This document shows, piece after piece, positions 54,172 to 63,332 of a stretch of DNA of 64,000 bases; the stretch's first letter is position 1; each line of letters begins with the position of its first letter. Source of the DNA: Hydrogenophaga sp. BPS33 (GTDB lineage Bacteria; Pseudomonadota; Gammaproteobacteria; Burkholderiales; Burkholderiaceae_C); the NCBI RefSeq assembly GCF_009859475.1, contig NZ_CP044549.1, positions 4,030,001-4,094,000 on the forward strand, in the 5' to 3' direction. The notes beneath the pieces were generated by a model. That model searched no databases and was not told where the DNA came from. It was given only the letters and a program-made list of their open reading frames with translations. A program made the translations under genes and the position numbers.

Positions 54172-54714
54172 ATGTCCATGCGATCGCACCATGAACAGGG
54201 CATCGTGCTGCCCATGGCGCTGATCATGCTCGTGATCATTTCACTGGCAGGCCTTCTCGCGGCCAGAAATTCGGCGACCCACGAACAGTTCTCGAACAAC
54301 ACGCGCACCACCCAGGTGGCCAGACAGTCCGCAGAAGCGGCGTTGCGCTTCTGCGAGAGCGCGGTTACCAACGAGGATCCGGCTTTCAACACCATCAGGA
54401 CAAACATCGTGGCGACAGAACTGGAGCCCGACAAGATCGCGGACGGCGTCTGGAACACGAATTCGAACTGGGCCACGGGGGCAAGCAACCTCATCACCTA
54501 CAAACCCGCGTTCGACCCCCACGTGCAGCAAGCAGCACAAACCAGGGCCGGCAACCACCCGACCTGTCTGATACAGGCCATGAAGAACGGCCGCTATCTC
54601 ATCACGGCGCGAGGACTTTCCAACGATGCGGTTGTCGACAGGGACAACCGACTTTCCCAAGGCTCGGAGATCTGGTTGCAATCCGTTCTGACGCCAGAAA
54701 TTCCGAACCACTGA
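54172..54714 (+). CDS. pilX: type IV pilus assembly protein PilX-like (set 2)
   Basis: The ATG at 54172 lies 7 bp after AAGGTG; a GTG at 54163 is the alternative. The 180-residue protein has E-Q-G|I-V-L-P-M-A-L-I-M-L-V-I-I-S, again without Glu at +5 (Met), followed by R-Q-S-A-E-A-A-L-R-F-C-E. It is 60 residues shorter than the set 1 PilX; the missing part is in the globular domain. Confidence 0.85.
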   Translation: MSMRSHHEQGIVLPMALIMLVIISLAGLLAARNSATHEQFSNNTRTTQVARQSAEAALRFCESAVTNEDPAFNTIRTNIVATELEPDKIADGVWNTNSNWATGASNLITYKPAFDPHVQQAAQTRAGNHPTCLIQAMKNGRYLITARGLSNDAVVDRDNRLSQGSEIWLQSVLTPEIPNH

Positions 54715-54769
54715 CCCCCGGGGCGCACATCCCGGCGCCTTGCGAACAACAACCGACGGAGAGGCAACC

Positions 54770-57700
54770 ATGTTTGAAACTGCGCATGCGAAATCCACGG
54801 CACGGCTACTCTTTTGCGCCGTGATCTTGCTGGGGGCCTCCATGCGGGACTTCCAGGTTCAAGCACAACCCAGCAAGAAGCCGCTGCTGGCGAGCCAGTC
54901 CAACGTCAAGCCGAACTTGATGATCACGTTGGACAACTCCGGGTCCATGGCATTCAGCTACCACGAGACCTATGGCGTCGTAGACGATACCAACGATGAA
55001 CTCACCATCTACAAGTGCCCGGACAACGAGTGGAGCTTGTTTTCAGGCGACTGGGTCCAAGGAGGTATTGCAGGCTTCAGCACGGTCAACAGCTGCATCA
55101 ATCATGAAAGAACCCAGTACACCAGCCACGCAACTCCCGTGCAGATTACAGGCTCCTGGTCCGCGCAGCGCTCCGCCGATGTCAACCCTGTCTACTACAA
55201 CCCGCGTACCACCTACCGCCCGCGCTTGGACGCGAACGGCCAGCCGCTGGTGGCAAATGACGGTATCACATGGGTGTCCAACCAGGGCACCACCACCATG
55301 CAATACACCGTCTACAAGAACAACGCAGACCAGATCATCGCGAAGCACTCGATGTTTGCGGACAGCAAGAGCGACCTGCCCGTTGGCTACTCCAGGGTCT
55401 ATGGCTTCGCTTTTCCGTGGAAGATCCCTGAGCACATCGCCTACACGTCAACCAACAGCAGCACGCCAGGCTTCACGTACGCCTTCTGCACCAAGGTGAT
55501 CACCGTGGCGGGATTGCAGGTGGGTTGCGACAAGGGCGCATGGACCGGCGTGACCATCTTTCACAAGGGGACCTCCGATGTCACGCTTCCGAAAGGCCAC
55601 AACCGCACCGATTGCGGGGTGACCAGCACAACGTGCTCCCACGAAAAGGAAGTCGACAACATCCTGAACTGGTACCGGTACTACGCGTTCCGGGCCCCAG
55701 CCGTGGCCACGGCGATCGGTCAAGCCGTGTCCAACGACGCGTTCTACGACCTCCTGCGCATCGGCTATCTATCGATCAACCGCCGAAATGGCTTGACCGT
55801 TGGCGCCGTCGATCAGACACCGGGCATCGACACGGGTAACAACGCTGTGCTGCGAGGCGTCCGTCTGCATTCAAAAGGCTCACCGGATACGCAGCGCTTC
55901 TACACCTGGCTCTACGATCAGGACGGAACCGCCAATCGCACATCCGACGATGGAAAAGACCCTAGCTTCAACTCGGCGACACAACGGCGAGACGCGCCTT
56001 ACGGAGGGACACCGCTGCACAACGCCATGACAAAGGTGGCCGACTATCTGAGCGTGGGCACGAATGCCAAGGAAAACCCCTGGGCCACAGACCCATCCCA
56101 ATTGGCCAGCAGCAGCAACCCGGAGAAGAGCTGCCGGCGTTCGTTCAATCTGATGTTTTCGGACGGCGCCTGGAACACAGGCTCGTCCACCATCGCAGGC
56201 ATCGACTACGACAACACGGATGGCCCCTCGTTCACGAGAACGCTGAGCAACGGACTTACCGACTCGTTTGTATATCGGAGGGCGGGGCTCGACAGTCCCG
56301 AGACAAGGCGTGCCTATACGCCGTTTCCGAGCACGGGCACGGGCGGCTTGGCCGACCTGTCCGCCAAGTACTTCTGGCACACGGACCTCCGCACCGACCT
56401 CGCCAACGAGGCAACCACCCGCGCAGGCCAGCCCACGTTCTGGCAGAACATGACCACCTACACGGTCGGATACCTGATTCGCCCCACAGGCGAGATTCCC
56501 GGCAAGAACGGCTTGACCTTCGGCCAGATCAAAGCATACGAAGCGGGATACGCCAGCGACGGGTACGAGAAGGCACCCAAACCCGCGTGGGCAGATGGCG
56601 ATATCAGTGCGGCCGCCTCCGACCAGACCCGCGTCGATGACTTCATCCAGGCGGGCTATACCGGAGGTGGGAGAGGTTTCAGCGCGAGAACCGCCGACGA
56701 CGTGCGCACGATCTTCGACACCATCATTTCCGAAATCCTGAACGCCATGGGCCGTGATGCGGGTGTGGCGGTGGGGTCCAAGGAGGCCACCGGCGACGAA
56801 GGCCCGCTGAAGTACAGCGTGAGCTACCGGACCTTGGACAACTCCGGCGACCTCATGGCGCAAGAGTTGGACGCCAACGGAAACGTGAAGAAAACCCCGT
56901 GGAAGGCGGCCGATCTCATCAAAGAGCACGGAGATCGCAAGGTGTTCACGATGTCCGGAAACACCAGCGCCACCAATTTCAGTGGTCCGCTGTCCCAGCT
57001 TCCCGCCGATGTTCAAGCGGCCTTGAAGCCGGCATCCGCAGCGGACGTCGAACGCATTCCCAGCGACAGCCGTTTTGTAGACTACCTGCGCGGCAAGGAC
57101 CCGGTGACCGACAACAACGGCGCTCTGTTCCGGCAACGTTCCAGCAAGATCGGCGCCATCGTCAACGCGCCCCCCCTCTTCATGGGAGACCGCCGTGACT
57201 TTGCGTACGACCTGTACAGCACGGTCAGCGGGAAGGAAAAATACGAAGCGTTTGTCAAGGCCAAGCGAGCTATGCCGGCGTCGATATTTGCAGCGACCAA
57301 TGCCGGAGTGATGCACGCCCTGAACGCGAAGAATGGCGAGGAGCTTGCCGCTTTCATGCCACGTGGCAGCCTGCGCCGCATGCTGGACTACGCGAGGACG
57401 AACTACAGCTTCGACTACACGCTGGACGGACCTCTGAGCGAGCACGACATCTACGACAGTGAAAATTGGAACCACGTGGCCATGGGCAGCGGCGGCCGAG
57501 GCGAGAAACTCCTGTACGCGGTGCGCTCGCCGCTGAACGCCAGCATCCAGCCAAACCGAACACCCGAGCAACGGGATTTCCTGTGGGAATCCGGCCCCGA
57601 ACTTATCGATGACGACCCCCTGACCAACGGCGTCACGATGGGATACATCACCAACCCCATCCGCAGCGGGCAGACGGCCAACGGCGAATGGATCGCCGTG

Positions 57701-58819
57701 GTCAACAGCGGTCATCTCAATGGCAACGTCGACGGCTCACGACACGGTCTCGTGATCCTGAACGCCATGACCGGTGCAAAGATCCGCAACATTCCATTGC
57801 CAAAGGGATTCCTGCCGAAAGACAGCTCAACAACGGGCTACACCACCGGGCTCGGAGGTGTCACATTGATGCGCAACGCCCAAGGGCGGATCGTTGCCGC
57901 CTATGCTGGCGACGCGAATGGCAATCTTTGGCGGTTCGATTTGAAGGGCGCACCCTCCACCTGGGCCGTGTCGTACGGCGCGCCACTGTTTACCACGGCC
58001 GACAACCGGCCCATCTACGGTGCCCCGGCCTGGCAACCCCACCCCAAAGGTGGCGCCATCGTGGTGGTGGCCACCGGCATGTTGCTGAGCGACGAAGACC
58101 TGAAGAACACGCTGGCGAACGAGGCGATCTATGGCATCTGGGATCCGACCCCCATTGGCGGAGAGAACGTCAAAGAATTCAAGACTGCCACTGTAGAGCA
58201 ACTGCTGGCCCAGACGGTGTTGACGGACACCGCCAATGTGGTGGGCAGCAACACCTATTACGCTGCCAGCAAGAACACCATCGACTGGAAGGTCCATCGC
58301 GGCTGGACCATGCCACTGGGCCGAGAACACACCGGCGAGAGGTCCTTGGACCAGATTCAGAACCTGAGCAACATCGTGCTCGTCCCGACCACCGTGATCA
58401 CCGCGCCCAGCTCCTCCGCGGAGGATACGTGCACGGCTTCGCCGATTCCACCGAACTACATCTATGCGCTGAAGGCGCTCGACGGATCTTCTGTCCGCTT
58501 TTTCGTGAACAGGAGAAACGATCAGACCGAATACGCCTCCGTGGTGTTCGTCGGTGAGGGTGGGTTCGCCAGAGGCATGGCTGTGGTCCAGGACGATGAA
58601 CGGGCTCCTGTAACGAGCTCCAAACGCCTGACATACGCACCTGCAGAGAATGATGGCGAAAGCATTCCCAGCCAGGACGGCATCCTCAACAAGAAGTGTC
58701 GGCCTCAGCGCGCTCGGTTGACAGGTACCGACGACGAGAGCCTGGACGGAAATCTGCAGTGCTCGGTGGCCGGCTGGAGCCGCACCCAATACCAACTCAG
58801 CCGCCCTCCTGCCAACTGA
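54770..58819 (+). CDS. pilY1: PilY1-type tip adhesin (set 2), MIDAS kept, calcium loop lost
   Basis: The ATG at 54770 follows GGAGAGG closely and gives 1,349 residues with an export signal ending in V-Q-A-Q. The N-terminal vWA domain carries a MIDAS motif D55-N-S57-G-S59 (L-M-I-T-L-D-N-S-G-S-M), as in integrin-like metal-dependent adhesion. The C-terminal propeller is of PilY1 type (G-V-M-H-A-L-N-A-K-N-G, then Y-A-G-D-A-N-G-N-L-W-R-F). At the calcium-loop position the sequence is L-M1034-R-N1036-A-Q1038-G-R-I-V1042, so all four Asp are replaced. Calcium-dependent retraction control is therefore not expected for this copy. It shares little sequence with the set 1 copy outside the fold motifs. 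Confidence 0.9.
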   Translation: MFETAHAKSTARLLFCAVILLGASMRDFQVQAQPSKKPLLASQSNVKPNLMITLDNSGSMAFSYHETYGVVDDTNDELTIYKCPDNEWSLFSGDWVQGGIAGFSTVNSCINHERTQYTSHATPVQITGSWSAQRSADVNPVYYNPRTTYRPRLDANGQPLVANDGITWVSNQGTTTMQYTVYKNNADQIIAKHSMFADSKSDLPVGYSRVYGFAFPWKIPEHIAYTSTNSSTPGFTYAFCTKVITVAGLQVGCDKGAWTGVTIFHKGTSDVTLPKGHNRTDCGVTSTTCSHEKEVDNILNWYRYYAFRAPAVATAIGQAVSNDAFYDLLRIGYLSINRRNGLTVGAVDQTPGIDTGNNAVLRGVRLHSKGSPDTQRFYTWLYDQDGTANRTSDDGKDPSFNSATQRRDAPYGGTPLHNAMTKVADYLSVGTNAKENPWATDPSQLASSSNPEKSCRRSFNLMFSDGAWNTGSSTIAGIDYDNTDGPSFTRTLSNGLTDSFVYRRAGLDSPETRRAYTPFPSTGTGGLADLSAKYFWHTDLRTDLANEATTRAGQPTFWQNMTTYTVGYLIRPTGEIPGKNGLTFGQIKAYEAGYASDGYEKAPKPAWADGDISAAASDQTRVDDFIQAGYTGGGRGFSARTADDVRTIFDTIISEILNAMGRDAGVAVGSKEATGDEGPLKYSVSYRTLDNSGDLMAQELDANGNVKKTPWKAADLIKEHGDRKVFTMSGNTSATNFSGPLSQLPADVQAALKPASAADVERIPSDSRFVDYLRGKDPVTDNNGALFRQRSSKIGAIVNAPPLFMGDRRDFAYDLYSTVSGKEKYEAFVKAKRAMPASIFAATNAGVMHALNAKNGEELAAFMPRGSLRRMLDYARTNYSFDYTLDGPLSEHDIYDSENWNHVAMGSGGRGEKLLYAVRSPLNASIQPNRTPEQRDFLWESGPELIDDDPLTNGVTMGYITNPIRSGQTANGEWIAVVNSGHLNGNVDGSRHGLVILNAMTGAKIRNIPLPKGFLPKDSSTTGYTTGLGGVTLMRNAQGRIVAAYAGDANGNLWRFDLKGAPSTWAVSYGAPLFTTADNRPIYGAPAWQPHPKGGAIVVVATGMLLSDEDLKNTLANEAIYGIWDPTPIGGENVKEFKTATVEQLLAQTVLTDTANVVGSNTYYAASKNTIDWKVHRGWTMPLGREHTGERSLDQIQNLSNIVLVPTTVITAPSSSAEDTCTASPIPPNYIYALKALDGSSVRFFVNRRNDQTEYASVVFVGEGGFARGMAVVQDDERAPVTSSKRLTYAPAENDGESIPSQDGILNKKCRPQRARLTGTDDESLDGNLQCSVAGWSRTQYQLSRPPAN

Positions 58820-58831
58820 GCGAGCCGCGCC

Positions 58832-59302
58832 ATGCCCCTGTGTTCACACCATCGGACCCGCCACTCCCGCGGCTTCACCCTGATCGAGCTGATGATCGTG
58901 GTGGCCATCGTCGGCATCCTCGCGGCGATCGCCTACCCCTCCTACACCGAATACGTGCACGCGTCCAGAAGGGCCGACGTGCAACGCGCCTTGGCAGAGG
59001 TCGACCAGTACATGAAGCGCTACTTCAGTGCGCGTGACACGTTCGAGGAAGCGACCTTGCCGGCGGACCTCGCGCGCTCCCCCAGGGATGGCGCTGCCCC
59101 CGCGTATACCATCTCCCTGGTCGAAAACGGATCTCTCGTGAACAAGAGCGAGGCCGCCACGACCTACACGCTTCGAGCCACCCGCACCGGTGCCATGACC
59201 AACGACCGTTGTGGCGATCTGACGACCACGCACACCGGCGCGCGCGCGATCAGCAACAATGCGGCAGGCTCCACCCTGGCCGATTGTTTCAGGGGGTCCT
59301 GA
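58832..59302 (+). CDS. pilE: type IV pilin PilE-like (set 2)
   Basis: The 156-residue pilin has [19 protein letters not shown], the A-Y-P-S-Y-T-E-Y-V helix kink shared with set 1, and two Cys (D-R-C-G-D and A-D-C-F) near the C-terminus. It closes the second set 12 bp after pilY1 and is followed 50 bp later by ribD. Confidence 0.9.
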   Translation: MPLCSHHRTRHSRGFTLIELMIVVAIVGILAAIAYPSYTEYVHASRRADVQRALAEVDQYMKRYFSARDTFEEATLPADLARSPRDGAAPAYTISLVENGSLVNKSEAATTYTLRATRTGAMTNDRCGDLTTTHTGARAISNNAAGSTLADCFRGS

Positions 59303-59352
59303 GCCGTTCCCATCCACTACTGCGTGGCCGCCTGCGGCCTCGCCACTGCTTC

Positions 59353-60525
59353 ATGCGTCAAATCGACACGGAACTGCTCCATCGTGTCCAAGCCTTGTCT
59401 GCACAGGCACTGCGGCTGTCCAACCCCAACCCTCGCGTGGGTTGTGTCATTGCCGATGCGTCCGGGCGCGTTCTGGCCGAGGGGTACACGCAAAAGGCCG
59501 GTGGTCCGCACGCAGAAGCCATGGCGTTGCGGGACGCACAGGCCCGCGGCCATTCTGTGGAAGGGGCGACCGCCTACGTGTCGCTCGAACCTTGCTCCCA
59601 CCACGGCCGCACCCCGCCCTGTTGCGACGCGCTGATCGCGGCTCGGGTGGCCAGGGTGGTGGTCTTCACAGGCGACCCCAACCCGCTGGTGGCCGGCCAA
59701 GGCATTGACCGCCTGAGAGCTGCAGGCATTGCAGTGGAACTGCTCGCACCCGATAGCCCGCAAGCGCGCGCCTCGCGCGAACTCAACATCGGCTTCTTCA
59801 GCCGCATGATTCGGCATACCCCCTGGGTCCGCCTGAAAGCCGCCAGTTCGCTCGACGGCGTCACAGCGCTGGAGAATGGCGTCAGCCAATGGATCACCGG
59901 GGAAGCCGCGCGCACCGACGGCCATGCCTGGCGCGCGCGCGCCTGTGCGGTGCTGACCGGCATCGGAACGGTCCTGGAGGACGATCCTTCCTTGGATGTC
60001 CGGCTCGTGGAAACCCCGCGCCAACCGCACCTCGTCATCGTCGACAGCCGCCTGCAGACACCATCGACCGCGCGCCTGTTCCAGGCCCCTGCCCACGGGT
60101 TGTCGCGCCAGATCTGGATCTACCACGCAACACGAGATGCGGCCAGAGAGGCCGCGTTGCAGGCACAAGGTGCGACCCTGGTTCACATGCCAGGCGCCAA
60201 CAACAAAGTGGACTTGCCCGGCTTGCTGGCCGATCTGGGGCGTCGGGAAGTCAACGAACTGCATGTCGAAGCGGGCCACAAGCTCAACGGCTCGTTTTTG
60301 CGCGAAGGCCTGGTGGACGAGTTGCTGCTCTATGTCGCGCCCACGCTGCTGGGACGCGGGGCCGGTGTGGCCCACTTCGGCCCCTTGGAGCAGCTCGGCG
60401 ACGGTCCCCAGCTCCGTTTCGGGTCGATCGACCCCGTCGGACAGGACCTGCGGATCCTGGCCCGGGTGCAGGGCCGCGACCTATTCCTCCACCAAACCCC
60501 TGCCTCCGAAACCCTGCGAAAATAG
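59353..60525 (+). CDS. ribD: riboflavin biosynthesis deaminase/reductase RibD
   Basis: The 390-residue bifunctional enzyme deaminates the pyrimidine intermediate and reduces its ribosyl group. The N-terminal deaminase has the zinc motif H-A-E-A-M-A-L and P-C-S-H-H-G-R-T-P-P-C-C. The C-terminal reductase (from about residue 150) has W-V-R-L-K-A-A-S-S-L-D-G and V-L-T-G-I-G-T-V-L-E-D-D-P. It heads the riboflavin operon. No FMN riboswitch fits in the 50-bp gap before it, and no ribosome-binding site is obvious. Confidence 0.95.
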   Translation: MRQIDTELLHRVQALSAQALRLSNPNPRVGCVIADASGRVLAEGYTQKAGGPHAEAMALRDAQARGHSVEGATAYVSLEPCSHHGRTPPCCDALIAARVARVVVFTGDPNPLVAGQGIDRLRAAGIAVELLAPDSPQARASRELNIGFFSRMIRHTPWVRLKAASSLDGVTALENGVSQWITGEAARTDGHAWRARACAVLTGIGTVLEDDPSLDVRLVETPRQPHLVIVDSRLQTPSTARLFQAPAHGLSRQIWIYHATRDAAREAALQAQGATLVHMPGANNKVDLPGLLADLGRREVNELHVEAGHKLNGSFLREGLVDELLLYVAPTLLGRGAGVAHFGPLEQLGDGPQLRFGSIDPVGQDLRILARVQGRDLFLHQTPASETLRK

Positions 60526-60529
60526 CCGG

Positions 60530-61177
60530 ATGTTTACCGGCATCATCACCGGCGTGGGGCGTATCGCCGACCTCCACGACCTGGGCAGCTCTTTGGAACA
60601 CGGCAAGCGACTCACCCTGGAGGCGCCGCCGGGTTACCTCGACGACGTGGGCCTGGGTGACAGCATCGCGCTCAACGGCGCCTGCATGACCGTGACCTCG
60701 CTGGACCTGCCCCAGCACCGCTTCACCATCGACATTTCCGCCGAATCGCTGGCCCGCACCACGGGCTTGGCGCAGGCCGGCCGCCGCGTCAATCTGGAAA
60801 AGGCCTTGCGCGCGCACGACCGGCTGGGTGGGCACATCGTGTCTGGCCACGTCGATGGCGTGGGCACGGTCACCCGCTTCGCACAGGTTGGCGAAAGCTG
60901 GGAGCTGCGCATCCAGGCGCCCGCCGAATTGGGCAAGTACCTGGCCTACAAGGGCTCCATCACGGTCAACGGCGTGAGCTTGACCGTCAACCAGGTGGCG
61001 GACAATCGCATGGGTTGCGAATTCAGCATCAACCTCATCCCCCACACGGTGCAGAACACCGCGCTGGGCGAATTGACCGACGGCGGTTCGGTCAACCTCG
61101 AAATCGATACCGTCGCCCGCTATGTCGAGCGCATGCTCAGCGCGGGCGTGCATTTCAACAAGGAAGTCTCCGCATGA
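60530..61177 (+). CDS. ribE: riboflavin synthase alpha subunit
   Basis: The 215-residue enzyme dismutates two 6,7-dimethyl-8-ribityllumazine molecules to riboflavin. Its two homologous barrels begin [10 protein letters not shown] and [12 protein letters not shown]; the catalytic S-L-T-V-N segment and N-G-A-C-M-T-V are present. It starts 4 bp after ribD and overlaps the next gene by 4 bp. Confidence 0.96.
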   Translation: MFTGIITGVGRIADLHDLGSSLEHGKRLTLEAPPGYLDDVGLGDSIALNGACMTVTSLDLPQHRFTIDISAESLARTTGLAQAGRRVNLEKALRAHDRLGGHIVSGHVDGVGTVTRFAQVGESWELRIQAPAELGKYLAYKGSITVNGVSLTVNQVADNRMGCEFSINLIPHTVQNTALGELTDGGSVNLEIDTVARYVERMLSAGVHFNKEVSA

Positions 61178-62304
61178 ACGCCCCCGAAACCCTGGCACCC
61201 GTGGCCATCTCACCGGTCGAGGACATCGTCGCCGACATGCGCGCCGGGCGCATCGTCATCCTGGTCGACGAGGAAGACCGGGAAAACGAAGGCGATCTGG
61301 TGCTCGCGGCCGACCACGTCACACCCGAAGCGATCAATTTCATGGCGCGCTACGGGCGCGGCCTGATCTGCCTGACCCTCTCGCGCGAACGCTGCGAACG
61401 CCTGCGCCTGCCGCCCATGGTGCCGCGCAACGGCACCAAGATGGGCACCGCGTTCACCGTGTCGATCGAGGCCGCCGAAGGCGTCACCACCGGCATTTCC
61501 GCCGCCGACCGCGCGCGTACCGTGCAAGCGGCGGTGGCGCCGAACGCGCAAGCCAGCGATCTGGTGCAACCGGGCCACATCTTCCCGCTGCAGGCGGTCG
61601 AAGGCGGGGTGCTCATGCGCGCGGGCCACACCGAAGCAGGCTGCGATCTGGCCCAAATGGCCGGCTGCAGCCCTGCGGCGGTGATCTGCGAGATCATGAA
61701 GGACGACGGCACCATGGCCCGTCTGCCCGACCTGCAGGTGTTCGCGGCCGAACACGGTCTGAAGATCGGCACGATTGCCGATCTGATTGAACACCGCAGC
61801 CGCCATGAGCGCATGGTGCAGAAACTCGGCACCCGCACCTTGAACACCGCCTTCGGTGAGTTCCAGGCCACCGCCTACAAGGACGAGCCCAGTGGCGCGC
61901 TGCACCTCGCCCTGGTCAAAGGCCAGTGGGGGCCGGACGACAGCGTGGCGGTGCGTGTGCACGAGCCGCTGTCCGTGCTGGACGCCCTGGAAGTCGGTCG
62001 TTCCATGCACTCCTGGAGCCTGGAGGCAAGCCTGCGCCACATCGACCGGGCGGGTGAAGGCGTTGCGGTTCTGCTCAACTGTGGCGAATCGGCCGAACAG
62101 CTGCTGGCCCAGTTCGAAGGCACGGCACGCTCGGCCCAGGCCCCGGAGCGCGGCCGCATGGACTTGCGCACCTATGGCGTGGGCGCGCAGATCCTTCGAG
62201 ACTGTGGCGTGCACCGCATGCAATTGCTGGGTCAGCCACGGCGCATGCCCAGCATGACGGGCTATGGCCTGGAAATCACCGGCTACCTCGGTCACGACGA
62301 CTGA
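61174..62304 (+). CDS. ribBA: 3,4-dihydroxy-2-butanone-4-phosphate synthase with degenerate GTP cyclohydrolase II-like domain
   Basis: The 376-residue protein has an intact RibB domain (residues about 12-215: [22 protein letters not shown]), which makes the four-carbon unit for lumazine. The C-terminal domain aligns with GTP cyclohydrolase II but lacks the zinc cysteines (the H-S-E-C...R-C-D-C region reads H-E-P-L-S...S-M-H-S) and the catalytic R-Q-E-G-R stretch. GTP cyclohydrolase activity is therefore not expected, and a separate ribA should exist elsewhere. This hybrid type (RibBX) is known in proteobacteria. It is coupled to ribE by ATGA. Confidence 0.92.
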   Translation: MNAPETLAPVAISPVEDIVADMRAGRIVILVDEEDRENEGDLVLAADHVTPEAINFMARYGRGLICLTLSRERCERLRLPPMVPRNGTKMGTAFTVSIEAAEGVTTGISAADRARTVQAAVAPNAQASDLVQPGHIFPLQAVEGGVLMRAGHTEAGCDLAQMAGCSPAAVICEIMKDDGTMARLPDLQVFAAEHGLKIGTIADLIEHRSRHERMVQKLGTRTLNTAFGEFQATAYKDEPSGALHLALVKGQWGPDDSVAVRVHEPLSVLDALEVGRSMHSWSLEASLRHIDRAGEGVAVLLNCGESAEQLLAQFEGTARSAQAPERGRMDLRTYGVGAQILRDCGVHRMQLLGQPRRMPSMTGYGLEITGYLGHDD

Positions 62305-62346
62305 ATCTTCTTCTCAATTTTTCTCCTCCCAGAAACGGATATCCCC

Positions 62347-62811
62347 ATGTTTGGCGCAGACAAAGGCACCACGACGGTGCCCGACGGCAAGAAACTCAGC
62401 ATCGGCATCGTGCAAGCCCGCTTCAACGAGGGCATCACCGATGCCCTGTTCGAGGCTTGCCTGGCCGAGTTGCTGCTGCTTGGCGTGCAGGACAAGAACA
62501 TTGCCCATGTGAAAGTGCCGGGCGCACTGGAGGTGCCGGTGGCATTGCAGGCCATGGCCGAGCGCGACGATTTTGATGCGCTCATCGCATTGGGCTGCAT
62601 CATCCGCGGCGAAACCTACCACTTCGAACTGGTGGCCAACGAGTCGGGCGCGGGGGTCACACGCCTCTCGCTCGACTACCAGATCCCCATCGCCAATGCC
62701 ATCCTGACGACCGAAAACCTGGAGCAGGCCGTGGCCCGCCAGACCGAAAAGGGCCGTGACGCTGCTCGCGTGGCGGTGGAAATGGCGCATCTGCTTCAAG
62801 AGATCGGCTGA
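62347..62811 (+). CDS. ribH: 6,7-dimethyl-8-ribityllumazine synthase
   Basis: The 154-residue enzyme joins the RibB product to the pyrimidine from RibD. The motifs A-R-F-N-E near residue 25, V-P-G-A-L-E-V-P, and [12 protein letters not shown] are all present. The length fits the icosahedral or decameric family. It lies 42 bp after ribBA and 5 bp before nusB. Confidence 0.96.
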   Translation: MFGADKGTTTVPDGKKLSIGIVQARFNEGITDALFEACLAELLLLGVQDKNIAHVKVPGALEVPVALQAMAERDDFDALIALGCIIRGETYHFELVANESGAGVTRLSLDYQIPIANAILTTENLEQAVARQTEKGRDAARVAVEMAHLLQEIG

Positions 62812-62816
62812 ACACC

Positions 62817-63332
62817 ATGTCCTCCGCAGAGACCTCTCCCAAATCCAAGAACACGGTACGCAAGGCCGCCGACAAGTCCGCCCGCACCCGCGCGCGCGAG
62901 TTTGCGTTGCAAGCCATCTACCAGCACCTGGTGGGCCGCAACGCCACGATCGACATCGATGCTTTCACCCGCGACCTGGCCGGCTTTCACAAGGCCGACA
63001 GCGTGCACTACGACGCGCTGTTGCACGGCTGCATCGCCGAAGCCGCGGCCATGGACACGCTGATCGCCCCACGCCTGGACCGTCCCCTGGCCGAGCTCTC
63101 GCCGATCGAGCACGGCGTGCTCTGGATCGGTGCGTATGAATTCCAGCACTGCCTCGACGTGCCCTGGCGCGTGGTGCTCAACGAGTGCATCGAACTGGCG
63201 AAATCGTTCGGTGGCACGGATGGCCACAAGTACGTCAACGGCGTGCTGCACCAGTTGGCCTCGCAGCTGCGCCCGGTCGAAGTGGCCGCAGCGCCCGCCG
63301 CGCGCGGCGCCGGACGCAAGCCCGCCTCATGA
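62817..63332 (+). CDS. nusB: transcription antitermination factor NusB
   Basis: The 171-residue all-helical protein has the NusB pattern [15 protein letters not shown] near residue 23 and [25 protein letters not shown] near residue 120. It binds boxA RNA with NusE for rRNA antitermination. ribH-nusB linkage is common in proteobacteria. The stop overlaps the next start (ATGA). Confidence 0.95.
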   Translation: MSSAETSPKSKNTVRKAADKSARTRAREFALQAIYQHLVGRNATIDIDAFTRDLAGFHKADSVHYDALLHGCIAEAAAMDTLIAPRLDRPLAELSPIEHGVLWIGAYEFQHCLDVPWRVVLNECIELAKSFGGTDGHKYVNGVLHQLASQLRPVEVAAAPAARGAGRKPAS

